Assembly (NCBI GenBank): GCA_002716065.1
Contig: PAZE01000009.1
Coordinates: forward strand, 6,473-56,484
From: Crocinitomicaceae bacterium
GTDB lineage: Bacteria > Bacteroidota > Bacteroidia > Flavobacteriales_D > Parvicellaceae
DNA: 50,012 bases
Direction of reading: 5' to 3'
Each line of letters opens with the position of its first letter. Position 1 is the stretch's first letter. A program made the translations under genes and the position numbers. The notes under the pieces were generated by a model. It had not been told where the DNA came from and ran no database searches. It was given only the letters and a program-made list of their open reading frames with translations. Of this stretch, positions 34,999 through 47,005 are shown piece after piece.

Positions 34999-36207
34999 CT
35001 ATGCTTTTTCAATTATTGTTGCATATCCTTGTCCCACCCCAATACACATGGTTATTAGAGCATATTTTTTGTTTTGTTGATGAAGCTCAATAGCCGCAGA
35101 GTTTAGTATTCTAGCTCCTGTCATTCCTAGTGGGTGACCTATTGCAATTGCACCTCCATTAGGATTTACTCTACTGTCGTTGTCATCAATTCCTAATGCT
35201 CTTGTGCAGGCAAGTGCTTGAGCTGCAAAAGCCTCATTTAATTCAATAATATCTATATCGTTCAAAGTTAATCCTGCTCTTTTCAACGCTTTTTCAGATG
35301 CTTTTACAGGGCCAATACCCATTATTTTAGGTTTTACTCCTGCAATAGCAGACGAAACAATTCTTGCTTTTGGTGTTAGGTTATTTCTTTTAATTGCCTG
35401 TTCACTTCCAATAAGCATTGCTGCTGCACCATCATTTAACCCAGAAGAGTTTCCGGCAGTTACTGAGCCACCTTCTTTCTTAAAAGCTGCCCTAAGAGAG
35501 CTTAATTTTTCAATGGTAGTTCCTGGTTTGATGAATTCATCATCTTTAAAGATTATAGGGTCTGCTTTTCGTTGTGGGATTTCTACTTGAATAATTTCTT
35601 TTGCCAGTCGTCCAGAATTTTGAGCTTTTGAAGCTTTCATCTGTGAATTGTAAGCAAATAAATCTTGGTCCTGCCTATTTATCTTGTAAAGAGAAACTAA
35701 GTTCTCTGCAGTTTGTCCCATTCCATCAGTTCCGTATTTATCGTGCAGCTTTTTGTTTACAAAGCGCCAACCAAAACTAGTGTCAAACAATTGAGCATCT
35801 CTTCCAAAAGGTTTTGATGCTTTTGATAAAACCCAAGGACCTCTAGTCATGTTTTCTACTCCACCTGTAATATATAGATCTCCGTCTCCAAGCTTAATAG
35901 CTCTTGATGCATTTATTGCGGCTGCCATTCCGGAAGAACACAATCTATTAACTGTTTCTCCACCAATGCAGTAGGGAAGGTCAGCCAATAATAATGCCAT
36001 TCTTGCAACATTTCTATTGTCTTCACCTGCTTGATTAGCACAGCCAAATATTAAATCTTCAACCTCTTCCCAATCAACAGAAGAATTTCTATTAACCAAT
36101 TCTTTAATGGCTATAGCAGCCAAATCATCTGTTCTAATAGTTGATAAGGATCCACCAAAGTTTCCAATAGGTGTTCGTATTCCGTCAATTATATAGGCTT
36201 CTTTCAT
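34999..36207 (-). CDS. paaJ: Acetyl-CoA acyltransferase (3-oxoadipyl-CoA thiolase type)
   Basis: A 402-residue thiolase. Acyl-enzyme Cys90 in VNRLCSSGMAA, NEAFAAQALA, catalytic His358 in GGAIAIGHPLG and Cys388 in MCIGVGQG are all present. N-terminal features EAYIIDGIRTPIGNFGGS and GCANQAGEDNRNVARM resemble PcaF/PaaJ 3-oxoadipyl-CoA thiolase rather than FadA or AtoB. Together with paaI and paaY this suggests aromatic or phenylacetate catabolism, although the oxygenase genes (paaABCDE) are not in the window. FadA-like beta-oxidation remains possible. Confidence 0.85.
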   Translation of the reverse strand: MKEAYIIDGIRTPIGNFGGSLSTIRTDDLAAIAIKELVNRNSSVDWEEVEDLIFGCANQAGEDNRNVARMALLLADLPYCIGGETVNRLCSSGMAAAINASRAIKLGDGDLYITGGVENMTRGPWVLSKASKPFGRDAQLFDTSFGWRFVNKKLHDKYGTDGMGQTAENLVSLYKINRQDQDLFAYNSQMKASKAQNSGRLAKEIIQVEIPQRKADPIIFKDDEFIKPGTTIEKLSSLRAAFKKEGGSVTAGNSSGLNDGAAAMLIGSEQAIKRNNLTPKARIVSSAIAGVKPKIMGIGPVKASEKALKRAGLTLNDIDIIELNEAFAAQALACTRALGIDDNDSRVNPNGGAIAIGHPLGMTGARILNSAAIELHQQNKKYALITMCIGVGQGYATIIEKA

Positions 36208-36267
36208 ATAAAAATATTATCAGCTATGAAATTAATAAAAATGAGTTAAGAAATGAGATTTATTCAG

Positions 36268-38359
<2,092 letters not shown>

Positions 38360-38362
38360 GTG

Positions 38363-38392
38363 TAAAGATAGGTTTATTTATGGTCAGGACAA
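38363..38392 (-). promoter_or_regulatory. pyrG promoter
   Basis: Minus strand TTG (38392-38390), 19 nt spacer, TATCTTTA (38370-38363): one base off the Bacteroidota consensus TTG-N19-TAnnTTTG. The predicted start falls at CACCCCG immediately downstream, i.e. on a run of four C. It sits in the 115-nt gap after the TonB receptor gene. Confidence 0.6.
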
Positions 38393-38435
38393 TTAAATGA
38401 AGGTTGTTTTTTTGTGAAAAACTAGTTTTAACAAG

Positions 38436-40775
38436 TTAAAAAGACCAATTTACACCAAGGCTGGGAAGTATAGGTAATTGATATACTTTTTCATTAGTGA
38501 TTCTATCAACATAAAAGATGTTGTCTCTGCTGTATACATTGGTAACACTTGCAGTGATGTTTAATTCAGATTTTTCCGAAATGGTAATTTTTCTTTTTAC
38601 TGCAAGATCTAACCTGTGGTATGCTGGAAGTCTTCCTTCGTTGATGGGGGCATAAATAATACTTAGGTTGTCGCTGTTTGTAGTGTTTGCATTAGTGCCT
38701 AACCCTTGAGAATAATCAATTAAATGATAATAACCTTGTGTTTGCGTAAAGGGTAGTCCACTTCCAAGGTTCCATCTTAAATTTACTTCCCATCCTTGAT
38801 TTTTGCCAAATTTTTGAGTGGCTACAATATTTATATTGTGTCTTCTGTCAAAAACGGGTGAGTAGGTTTGTACGCCATCCCATCTAGTAACTTTTCCAAG
38901 AGAATAGACTAACCATAAATAGGTTTTTTCAATATTATATTTAAATACTGCGTCAAAACCATAGGCGTCTCCAGTTTCAATAATGAAATCTTTTTTTGCA
39001 ATGTCTGGAATGTCAAAATTATCGCCATTGTCATCATATAGCTTATTTCTATTCATATTGGTTAGCTGGTTAAATCTTTTGTAATATCCTTCAACATTGA
39101 TGGTGAAATTTTTTCCTAGGTCTTGCTCAACACCAAAAATAGCATGAGTAGCCTTTTGAAGTGAGTGCGTTCTTTCTACGACAGATCCATCTTCTCTTAT
39201 TATATTGTCTTGAAGATTTTCAGGTCCTGAAAGAAATCCATAAAAAAGATTAACTACATCTCTATCGGAGTTGGCTGATATTAAATTTTGTGAATAGATT
39301 CCACCAGCGGCTTTAATTCTAAAGTTCTCAGATATATTGTATTTAATACCCAATCTTGGTTCAGGAGAAAAATTCTTTAGCGAGGCATAATATTGAGCTC
39401 TAAAACCAGGATTAATTACGAATAACCCTCTAATAATTTTGGCATCTATATATCCAGATAACTCAGTAGTATAGTTGTTTTGTTCAATTTCTCTTCCAAC
39501 TGAGTTAAAAAAGTTAAATTCAGTTTTAAATCCGTTAACCTCAATTCCATATTTAATTTCATCGGCTTTAATAAAATACTTGAAATCAAATCCAAGGTTA
39601 AAACCATTAATTTTACTCGATCTTGGAGGCATTTGCTCTCCTGTTGATGGGTCGTTTTCTGCTAAAGAAATTTGATAATCGCTAATGTTAAACTTACCCA
39701 TAATTAGTACTGGTGAGCTTGATGGAAGTACCATAAAATTTGTTCCTGCTCCCCAGGCGTCCCAGTTTAAATCGGAAACTGCTTTGTATTTTACTTGATC
39801 GTTGTAATTAAAACCAAAGAAATTAACCTTACTCCCGTTTTCTCCGTTAATAGATACTTTGCCGTATAAATCTGTAAAGTTAAATGGTAACCCAGCCGAA
39901 TCAACATAGGAATATAAGAATTTTGAAGATTGCTCAAGATAGGATGTTTTTCCTGAAAAAACATATGATATGGTTGTGCCACCATCATCTGTAAGTTTCT
40001 TAAGTGGACCTTCAATCATTAGCTTAGATCCAAAAGGGCTTAGTGAGGCTTTCCCAGAAAAGTGTTTTTTGTTACCATCTTTTGAGCTAATATCCATAAT
40101 TGAAGATATTCTTCCTCCATATACAGCACCAAAGCCACCTGTAAAAATATCTACACTTCGAATGATATCCGTATCAAAAACAGAGAAAAAACCAATAGAG
40201 TGGAATGGATTGTAAATGGTCATTCCATCAAGAATTACTTTATTTTGAATTGGAGAACCTCCTCTAATGTACATTTGACCACCTTGGTCACCTGTGGTGA
40301 TTACTCCAGGTGCAGTTTGTAAGTATTGAGCAAAATCAGGTTCACCTCCAATTGCAACAACGTGTGCCATGTCTTTTGGCGTAGCTTTAATAACCGACAT
40401 TTTAACATCTGTTTTTCTTTCCAAAGCTTCAGCACTAATTTCAAATTCGGAAAGTACTTCGGTATTTTCTTCCATGTAAAAATTCTGGGTTACAATTCTG
40501 CCTGCTTTTACAGTTACTTCAAACTCAATATTTTTGAATTCAACACTAGATATTTCTAAGGTATAGGTGCCTGGCGTTACCTTTGATATTTGGTAAAAGC
40601 CATTAATGTCAGATGATGCTCCAATTCCAGTTCCTTTTATTTTAACATTAGTTCCAAATGCAGGCTCACCATTTTCTTTTTCATAAACGGTTCCTCTAAT
40701 TGTTCCTGTGTTTTGAGCGCTTATTAAGCTGGTAATCAGTAAGAAGCAAAAGCTAGAGAAAAGTAATTTTTTCAT
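38436..40775 (-). CDS. TonB-dependent outer-membrane receptor with carboxypeptidase-like N-domain
   Basis: A 779-residue TonB-dependent transporter. Signal peptide MKKLLFSSFCFLLITSLISA; residues about 25-100 are a CarboxypepD_reg-like (CNA_B-type) domain (GTIRGTVYEKENGEPAFGTN, GTYTLEISSVEF); the plug spans about 130-235 (PDFAQYLQTAPGVITT, GGQMYIRGGSPIQNKVILDG, FTGGFGAVYGGRISSIMDIS). The rest is a beta-barrel ending in an aromatic strand (LPILPSLGVNWSF, C-terminal Phe). No SusD partner is adjacent, so glycan uptake is not implied; substrate unknown. Structure is complete. Confidence 0.9.
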   Translation of the reverse strand: MKKLLFSSFCFLLITSLISAQNTGTIRGTVYEKENGEPAFGTNVKIKGTGIGASSDINGFYQISKVTPGTYTLEISSVEFKNIEFEVTVKAGRIVTQNFYMEENTEVLSEFEISAEALERKTDVKMSVIKATPKDMAHVVAIGGEPDFAQYLQTAPGVITTGDQGGQMYIRGGSPIQNKVILDGMTIYNPFHSIGFFSVFDTDIIRSVDIFTGGFGAVYGGRISSIMDISSKDGNKKHFSGKASLSPFGSKLMIEGPLKKLTDDGGTTISYVFSGKTSYLEQSSKFLYSYVDSAGLPFNFTDLYGKVSINGENGSKVNFFGFNYNDQVKYKAVSDLNWDAWGAGTNFMVLPSSSPVLIMGKFNISDYQISLAENDPSTGEQMPPRSSKINGFNLGFDFKYFIKADEIKYGIEVNGFKTEFNFFNSVGREIEQNNYTTELSGYIDAKIIRGLFVINPGFRAQYYASLKNFSPEPRLGIKYNISENFRIKAAGGIYSQNLISANSDRDVVNLFYGFLSGPENLQDNIIREDGSVVERTHSLQKATHAIFGVEQDLGKNFTINVEGYYKRFNQLTNMNRNKLYDDNGDNFDIPDIAKKDFIIETGDAYGFDAVFKYNIEKTYLWLVYSLGKVTRWDGVQTYSPVFDRRHNINIVATQKFGKNQGWEVNLRWNLGSGLPFTQTQGYYHLIDYSQGLGTNANTTNSDNLSIIYAPINEGRLPAYHRLDLAVKRKITISEKSELNITASVTNVYSRDNIFYVDRITNEKVYQLPILPSLGVNWSF

Positions 40776-40806
40776 TAAATCTAAATATTAAGTAATCGAA
40801 AATACT

Positions 40807-40827
40807 ATTTTATTTGAAAAATAAAAT
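40807..40827. repeat. AT-only 9-bp hairpin upstream of the TonB receptor gene
   Basis: ATTTTATTT, loop GAA, AAATAAAAT: perfect inverted repeat in the 115-nt gap between the DPP IV stop and the receptor start, 31 nt before the receptor ATG. It has no GC core, so it is an unlikely terminator; it could be incidental or affect the leader. Confidence 0.3.
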
Positions 40828-40890
40828 GAATTGCCAATAAAGCACCTATAAAATTGATGTATGGTATAAAATACCTAGTTAACGGAAAGT

Positions 40891-43023
40891 CTATTGATTG
40901 TTTTCTAAAATATATTTTAGCACCTTTTCCATTAGGTGAACTCTGTCTTTCCCTCTTACATTATGTGGGTGCATTGGGTAGGGGAAGAAGTCTACTTGAG
41001 TGCCTTCAGAAATAAATTTTTGTACTAATGCTAAGTTGTGTTGCATTACAACAACATCATCACTTGTTCCATGGATTAGTAGCAGTTTTCCTTTTAGATT
41101 TTGGGTATGATTTAAGACAGAAGCCTCTTTGTATCCTTCTTTGTTTTGTTCTGGTGTATCCATGTAGCGCTCTCCATACATAACCTCATACCATTTCCAA
41201 TCCGTTACCGGTCCTCCAGCAACACCACAAGTGAAAATATCTGGCGCTTTTAGAAGTAATGACGATGTCATAAAGCCTCCAAAGCTCCATCCATGAACTG
41301 CTAGTCTGTTGGTGTCAACATAGGGAAGCGTTTTAAGGTAGTTAATACCAGTTAGTTGATCTTCAATTTCAACAGTTCCAAGCTGTCTATGAATGACACT
41401 TTCAAACTCAAATCCTCTATTGGAAGATCCTCTGTTGTCAAGAGTGAAAACAATGTATCCTTGCTCGGCCATCCAGTGCATCCATAGGCTTGCTCCAGCT
41501 AAGTAGCCGTTAGTAACCATTTGAGCGTGAGGTCCACCATAAACATAAACTAGTACTGGATATTTTTTGGTTTTGTCTAGTTTGGATGGTAGTATTAAAC
41601 GTCCATAAAGCGATGTTCCATCACTTGCTTTTAAGGTGGTTAGTTGGGTTTTTGCTGTTTGGTAGTTAATAAGAGGATTTTTAGTTTGATGAATGGATGT
41701 TGACTTTAATTTTTTAGTGTCTATAATGTTAACAGTTGGTCCATTTTCAATGGTGGAATGGATATCTATTATGTATTTCCCATTAGGGCTTAGCTGACAC
41801 CGGTGGATACCATCTTCTGAAGTGATTTTTTTGGTGATTCCACTTGTTAGGTTTGCTGAAAAACAATGGATGTTTCTTGGATCATCTCCAGTTCCAGAAT
41901 AAATTATCGAGTTGGTTGTTTTGTTATACCCTAGTATAGCTGTTGTAACCCATTTGTTGTTGGTAACTTGTTTAATTAACTTGCCTTCAGTATTGTAATG
42001 ATAGATGTTCATAAAGCCATCTTTTTCACTCAGCCAAAGAAACTCATTGTCTTTGTCTTCAATAAAATATAGTGGATGTTCAGGTTCTACCCATTTGCTG
42101 TTTTTTTCTTCAATAAGAACGCCTAATTTTTTACCATTATTTGCATCGTATTTAACCAATTGCATGTGGTTTTGATCTCTATTCAATTGTGCAACATAGA
42201 TAAATTTAGAATTTGGACCCCAGGTAAGGTTGGTCAGGTAGTTGTCAGCATAGTCTTTTCATAAAGATAAATAAATTAAATTTTTGGTGGTGGTATTAAA
42301 AACACCAATTTGTGGTTGCTCACTTGTTTGTCCTGCCATAGGGTATTTAATAGAGTTTAATTCCCCTGGTGTGGTGTTGATGTTAAGAAGTGGATAATTA
42401 GCAACTTTTGTTTCGTCCTTTTGGTAAAAGGCAATTAAAGAGCTGTTTGGGCTCCAAAAAATTCCTTTGCTAATTCCAAATTCATAACGGTGTATAGCTT
42501 GTCCGGCTATTACTGCAGGATTTTCAAATGATGTTATAGCGATAGAATCATCTTTGCTGTTGGCATAATAAAGGTTGTTGTCAATTGTATAGGCAATTTT
42601 AGAATGATCTTTAGCAACAGATTTGTTTTGAGCAGATTTTGTTGTCGATATTTCTGAGTAGGTTTTGTTGGCTGTATTTACATTTATGTACTTGTTTTTA
42701 TCAAAGAAATACAAGTTGCTCGAAGAAATTGAGCTAAAGTAGGGGATACTACTAATTTCTTTATATGCACTAATTAGGGTGTTTTTAGAAATTTTGGTTT
42801 TTGCAGTAGTTGATTTTGGTGATAGAATATATAATAAAGAGTCATTTCTGTAAGAAATCTGATTATTTTCTGTCCACTTTAGTCCAGATAGTGTTCTTGG
42901 ATATAATCCATTATAATAAGATAGTACAGCATCTTCTAAGGAAAGTGCTTTTTTTTCTTTTTCCTGTTGGCTGTAAAAGAAAGAGATAAAGAAAACAAAT
43001 ACAATTACACAAAATTTTTTCAT
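40891..43023 (-). pseudogene. Dipeptidyl peptidase IV-type S9 peptidase interrupted by one in-frame TGA
   Basis: Read as one frame this is a 710-position exported serine peptidase of the S9B family, which removes X-Pro dipeptides. Signal peptide MKKFCVIVFVFFISFFYS, then a beta-propeller (DPPIV_N) and an alpha/beta hydrolase with GWSFGGFM (Ser580), HGTSDD (Asp655/656) and HPHNVRG (His685/687). A single TGA at 42261-42259 (position 255) splits it into a 254-residue front part (42259-43023) and a back part open from there to 40891. The frame is unchanged across it, with NLIYLSL before the stop and KDYADNYLTN after, which match the family continuously. It overlaps the DUF349 stop (TAATG). It is a recent nonsense mutation, sequence error or recoding; the rest looks functional. 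Confidence 0.85.
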
Positions 43024-44708
43024 TATATGGACAGTTTTTTTAGTTCGTTTTTCAATTTTTCAATTTCCTTTTTTCCTTTTTCAATGTTAGAAGTAACATT
43101 TTTTAAAAGTGGGTTATCTCCCTTTGTAGAGCTAAAGAAGCCTAAATTGTTTTCATAATTGAGTACTTCTTTTGTGACAGCATTAATTCGTTTTCTAATT
43201 TTATCTTTTTCAGTTTGTAGTGTTCTTTCTGGATTATAAGAGTCTTTAATATTTATTATCTTAAATTCATCTTTGAGTTGTTGTAATTCTTGAGCGCTTC
43301 CCGAAAGTTTTTTATGAATTCCAAGAACTGCCTTTTCAAATGCTCCATTTGTTTCACTTGCTTTATTTTTTGGGCTTTTGCCAATTAAAGCGTATTCTTT
43401 TCTAAAGTTAATTAGAAGCTCTTTTGCATCAGCTTGTTTTGGATCTATGGCTTTAATCTTATCAATAATTTCCAATTTTAGGATGAGATTTTGGTTGAAT
43501 TCCTCCTGTTGGGCTTTTACTTCTAAATCTTTTTTATTGAAGAAAGCATCACATTTAGACCTAAATTCACGCCAAAGTTTTTGTTCAGCATATTTGCCGG
43601 CATGACCAATGGTTTTCCATTGATTTTGGATTTTTTTAATTTCTTTAACTCCTTGATCAAACTCCATAGAGTTTACCACCTGCTCTATTTTTTCTATTAG
43701 TATTTTCTTTTTCTCAGCGTGGTTTTTATGAGCAGAATTTCGCTCATTGTAAAACTCTTTCTTTGCAGAATAAAAGTTATCGAAATGCTCTCTAAAAGTA
43801 TTCCAAATTTTATCGTTTACTTTTTTTGGAACTGGCCCAATAGATTTCCATGTTTCTTGAAGCTCTTTTAGCTGGATAGATAATTTTTCCCAGGTTTTAT
43901 GATCATTTGGTAAATCAGCCACCAAAAGTTTTGCTTTTTCAATAAGCAGCTTTTTCTGTTCAAGATTTTCGTTGAGTTTTTGTTTTTGCTCTTTGTAGAA
44001 ATTTTTAATTCTATCGTAATGGTTGTGAACAAGTTCCCAATACTGATTTTTTAAATCTTCCCAATGTTCTTTAAAGGTAGGGCCTATTGAGTCCCAGTTA
44101 AGCTGAATTTTTTTAAGGTTTTCTTCAATAGATTTAATTTTGGTTTCAGCTTCAAGCTCTTTTAGCTCATGGATTATTTTATTTTTCAAAGAGAAATTGA
44201 CTTTAAGGTCATTTTCTTTAAGCTCTTTATAGATGTTAATGTTGTAGTTAAATTCATCGTTAAGTTTGCTAAAATCAGCTTGAAGTTCATTGTGCTTGTC
44301 TCTAGAAATATTACCTACTGAAGACCATCGTTCTCTTATGCTTTTAATTCCATTAATTAAATAACCTATGTTTTCTTTGGTTTTTATTAGCTCTTCAAAC
44401 TCTTTTAGTAATTGAGTTTTCTTTTTAATGTTGGATTCGATCTCCTTTTCTGCTTTTTCTTTTTGCGCTTTTCTGTTTTGATTAAACGCTTCAATAAGCT
44501 GGTTTATCTCTCTATTTAGCTCATCTTCCTTAGGGTGAATAGGTTCAACATCCTCTTTGTTGGTTTTGTCTATATTGTTGAAAGCTTCAATTTCTTTCAG
44601 GTAAAGGGCGTTAAAGACTTGAACTAGGTGTTTCGCTTCTTTAATTGCTAGTTCATTTTCTGCATTAACGAATGCTTCTAGGTTTTTTTTAATCTCTTGT
44701 TTTTCCAT
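43023..44708 (-). CDS. DUF349 repeat protein
   Basis: A 561-residue almost entirely helical cytosolic protein. DUF349 units recur with the signature W...IG.(V/A)(P/G)...: RERWSSVGNISRDK, QLNWDSIGPTFKEHWEDL, QETWKSIGPVPKKVNDKIW, QNQWKTIGHAGKYAEQKLW and later KEYALIGKSPKNK, each about 70-80 residues apart. The C-terminus is a coiled coil (NIEKGKKEIEKLKNELKKL). The function of DUF349 in bacteria is unclear. Its stop overlaps the DPP IV start. A -7 box lies upstream. Confidence 0.88.
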   Translation of the reverse strand: MEKQEIKKNLEAFVNAENELAIKEAKHLVQVFNALYLKEIEAFNNIDKTNKEDVEPIHPKEDELNREINQLIEAFNQNRKAQKEKAEKEIESNIKKKTQLLKEFEELIKTKENIGYLINGIKSIRERWSSVGNISRDKHNELQADFSKLNDEFNYNINIYKELKENDLKVNFSLKNKIIHELKELEAETKIKSIEENLKKIQLNWDSIGPTFKEHWEDLKNQYWELVHNHYDRIKNFYKEQKQKLNENLEQKKLLIEKAKLLVADLPNDHKTWEKLSIQLKELQETWKSIGPVPKKVNDKIWNTFREHFDNFYSAKKEFYNERNSAHKNHAEKKKILIEKIEQVVNSMEFDQGVKEIKKIQNQWKTIGHAGKYAEQKLWREFRSKCDAFFNKKDLEVKAQQEEFNQNLILKLEIIDKIKAIDPKQADAKELLINFRKEYALIGKSPKNKASETNGAFEKAVLGIHKKLSGSAQELQQLKDEFKIINIKDSYNPERTLQTEKDKIRKRINAVTKEVLNYENNLGFFSSTKGDNPLLKNVTSNIEKGKKEIEKLKNELKKLSI

Positions 44709-44723
44709 AATTTCTTAAAAATG

Positions 44724-44731
44724 CAAATCTA
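44724..44731 (-). promoter_or_regulatory. -7 box of the DUF349 gene
   Basis: Minus strand TAGATTTG is an exact TAnnTTTG match, 15 nt before the ATG at 44708. No well-spaced -33 TTG is present. Confidence 0.45.
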
Positions 44732-45276
44732 CTATTTTACCAATGTATAGACCTTTAGTTGGTATTAATTTACATTAAAATTTTTATTAATTCATAACTT
44801 GTTGATTATTAATTAATTAGATTTAAAATTTGTTTTTTGGTCGATAAAAAAATGGTATTAATCTATAAAAAAACATTATTTATTGAAAAAAAATTATACA
44901 TTAGTGCTTGTAATGTTTTAATAAATGGTTAATTATTGAAATATTTTAATAGGAACAAAACGATTTAAAGAATTATTAACAACATATATTAACCCTATCC
45001 CATAATAAAAACAATTACTAAATAGAGCTACCCCTTTTATTTTGTTTTGTTTTTTTCTTTTATAACCATCTGTAAACCAGACATCTACTTATTCTACGTT
45101 AGAAAATGCTTTTATTACATTGGGAAAGGCAACCCTTGATTTTTTTTACTGTTTACTACTTTAGTGGTGTTCAATTTTAGACATTCCTGATTTTGAGCCA
45201 CTTACAGATAAAATTGCTGATGAATAATTTTTCATCATTAATAAATGTTCATTAGTCATTTTTCTTGGAGTGTTTG

Positions 45277-45308
45277 TTGGTAAAAACACTACTTTTTTCC
45301 TATATTTG
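45277..45308 (+). promoter_or_regulatory. Promoter of the large surface protein gene
   Basis: TTG (45277-45279), 21 nt spacer, TATATTTG (45301-45308): both halves match the Bacteroidota consensus. Start would be near 45314, giving a leader of about 75 nt before the ATG at 45389. Confidence 0.65.
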
Positions 45309-45388
45309 TAGGATCCAATTATATTTTACTGTCCCTGCAACGTTTTTATCAGCCTTTTAACTGATTAATAACTTAATACTTATTTGTT

Positions 45389-47005
45389 ATGAAAACTATT
45401 TACAATTTATTTAGCCCTAAAGGCTTATGTCTTTTTACTTTTCTTTTCTATGTTGGCATTTCAAATGCTCAATATTCTAATGCTGTAACTGCGCAGGTTA
45501 CTCATCCGGAAGAGGGGTTGGTGAAGTTAGATGGAAAGCCTAATTCTGTTGAGCTAATTGAAAAAAGATCACTTTCTTCAAGAACTTTTAATAACAAAGA
45601 CGGTTCAAAAACCCAGGTTTCCTACAACTATCCTGTTCATTATGAGAAGAATGGTTTGCTCCTTTCAATTGATAATACTATAAAGCCAAATAATTCCTCT
45701 TTGTATCCTCAATATGGGTTTGTTAATAGCGATAATGTATTTACCACCTATGTTCCTAATACTATAGATAATGGATTTTTGATGAAGTTATCCTCGGGAG
45801 ATATTTTAAAAGATATGCAATCTCCTAAAATGTATTTCGCTTCAAACAACCAAAACATTGGTGTTGTTGGAATTAGTAACTCCTCAGTAAATGTTTCTGG
45901 TGAAATTGCTACTTATACTGAAGTATACCCTCATGTTGATTTAAGACTAATTTTTCATAATGGCGTTAGAAAAGCGGATTACATCATAAAGTCTGCAGAT
46001 TTTTTAGCTAATATTCCCAATAATGTTGAATATCTAGTTTTTGAAGAATCTGTTACACTTCCCAACGGATGGGTTGCTGAGTTGTCTCAAGATAGAATTC
46101 TTTTTAAACAAAACAATCAGTATGTTGATGTTTTTTATAACAAACCGTTGATTTATCAAAAGCCAGTTTTAAATTCTAATTCTATTTTACCAATTGATAA
46201 TTCTAAAAATAAAATTTCACCTAATAAAAATGAATCCAGATCACTTGCTAAATATGAAATTTCTCAATCTGGAAATCAATTAAAGTTGCTTTTGAAAGTT
46301 GATATTAATTGGTTGAAATCCCCTGAAATAAATTTTCCTGTAGTAATCGACCCGGATCTGCAAGCTGATAATCTTGGTACTTCATTCTATTTTCAAAATG
46401 CATCCAGTCAGTACGGTCAATCTTTTATTGAACTTACAACTTCTGGTGCTACGGCTGGTTCATCCATAAGTGAAGTAGGTTATCTTATTAACGATTGGTT
46501 AGCGGCAGCTAATGGTTTTAATCAAGTTGTATGGATACTTGAAATAAATAATGGTGCTTATGCAGCAAATCAATATGGTGACTGGTATATGAATACTGAC
46601 CTTACCAGTTCTAGTTCTGGTGCGTATACTGATTTATATTTTGGTCAAACTGGAAGCAATGGAAATGAAATGGGTGCTATGTGGTCTTGGTTGGGGTTGA
46701 GTGATTTTAATGGACAGGATCCTAATGATACTTGGCGATTATCTTCTACTGGTAATTTGGGTGCTTACGCAGGATGGGAAGGTTCGATAAGTGTATCTTA
46801 TACAGAACCTGTTATTAATGCTCCTGTGGCTGATTTTTCTGCTAATAATACTTCTGTTGTAATTGGCAACTCTCTGTTACGTTTACTGATTTATCTACTA
46901 ACACACCTACAGGTTGGACTTGGGATTTTGGTGATGGTAATGCTACTTTTATGCAAAATCCTGTACATACTTACGCTGCAATGGGTACATATACCGTTTC
47001 ATTGA
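45389..47005 (+). CDS. Large T9SS-type secreted protein, N-terminal part up to a frameshift
   Basis: Signal peptide MKTIYNLFSPKGLCLFTFLF... with AQ near residue 28. Residues 30-330 form a domain found at the start of many giant secreted Bacteroidota proteins: VSYNYPVHYEKNGLLLSIDN, then YPHVDLRLIFHNGVRKADYI and PNNVEYLVFEE. A jelly-roll-like segment follows, then the start of a PKD domain (ADFSANNTSVVIGNS) at 46830. At 46874 a 2-nt CT insertion breaks the frame; the 43 codons after that (to 47005) are hydrophobic nonsense from the wrong frame. The true protein continues in the entry starting at 46876. Confidence 0.85.
   Translation: MKTIYNLFSPKGLCLFTFLFYVGISNAQYSNAVTAQVTHPEEGLVKLDGKPNSVELIEKRSLSSRTFNNKDGSKTQVSYNYPVHYEKNGLLLSIDNTIKPNNSSLYPQYGFVNSDNVFTTYVPNTIDNGFLMKLSSGDILKDMQSPKMYFASNNQNIGVVGISNSSVNVSGEIATYTEVYPHVDLRLIFHNGVRKADYIIKSADFLANIPNNVEYLVFEESVTLPNGWVAELSQDRILFKQNNQYVDVFYNKPLIYQKPVLNSNSILPIDNSKNKISPNKNESRSLAKYEISQSGNQLKLLLKVDINWLKSPEINFPVVIDPDLQADNLGTSFYFQNASSQYGQSFIELTTSGATAGSSISEVGYLINDWLAAANGFNQVVWILEINNGAYAANQYGDWYMNTDLTSSSSGAYTDLYFGQTGSNGNEMGAMWSWLGLSDFNGQDPNDTWRLSSTGNLGAYAGWEGSISVSYTEPVINAPVADFSANNTSVVIGNSLLRLLIYLLTHLQVGLGILVMVMLLLCKILYILTLQWVHIPFH
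46870..46876 (+). other. CT-repeat frameshift site in the surface protein gene
   Basis: The sequence AACTCTCTGTTACG has three CT units where two (AACTCTGTTACG) would read GNSVTFTDLSTNTP, the conserved PKD pattern. The extra CT shifts the reading frame by +2. There is no slippery heptamer for ribosomal frameshifting. Confidence 0.75.

Larger units (their letters stand above)
44709..45388. other. 680-bp AT-rich divergent non-coding region
   Basis: No open reading frame with coding character was seen on either strand, and no tRNA or rRNA. It holds a minus -7 box for DUF349 (44724-44731) and a strong plus promoter (45277-45308) for the large surface protein, a weaker one (TTG 45136, TACTTTAG 45157-45164) and a 7-bp hairpin TGATGAA/TTCATCA (45218-45237). 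A long untranslated leader or small RNA is possible. Confidence 0.6.

Noticed and set aside
42259-42261. Selenocysteine or reassigned UGA (Gly/Trp)
   Set aside because: No SECIS-like stem is evident after the TGA, and other genes in the window end in TGA, so the standard code holds.
42259-43023. The two DPP IV halves as separate genes
   Set aside because: They are in the same frame, 837 nt start to start, and the 24 codons between them continue the family sequence; the second half has no signal peptide or proper start.
46870-46876. Programmed ribosomal frameshift or phase-variable repeat
   Set aside because: No slippery heptamer is present and three CT units are too few for usual slipped-strand switching; an indel or sequence error is simpler, though not proven.
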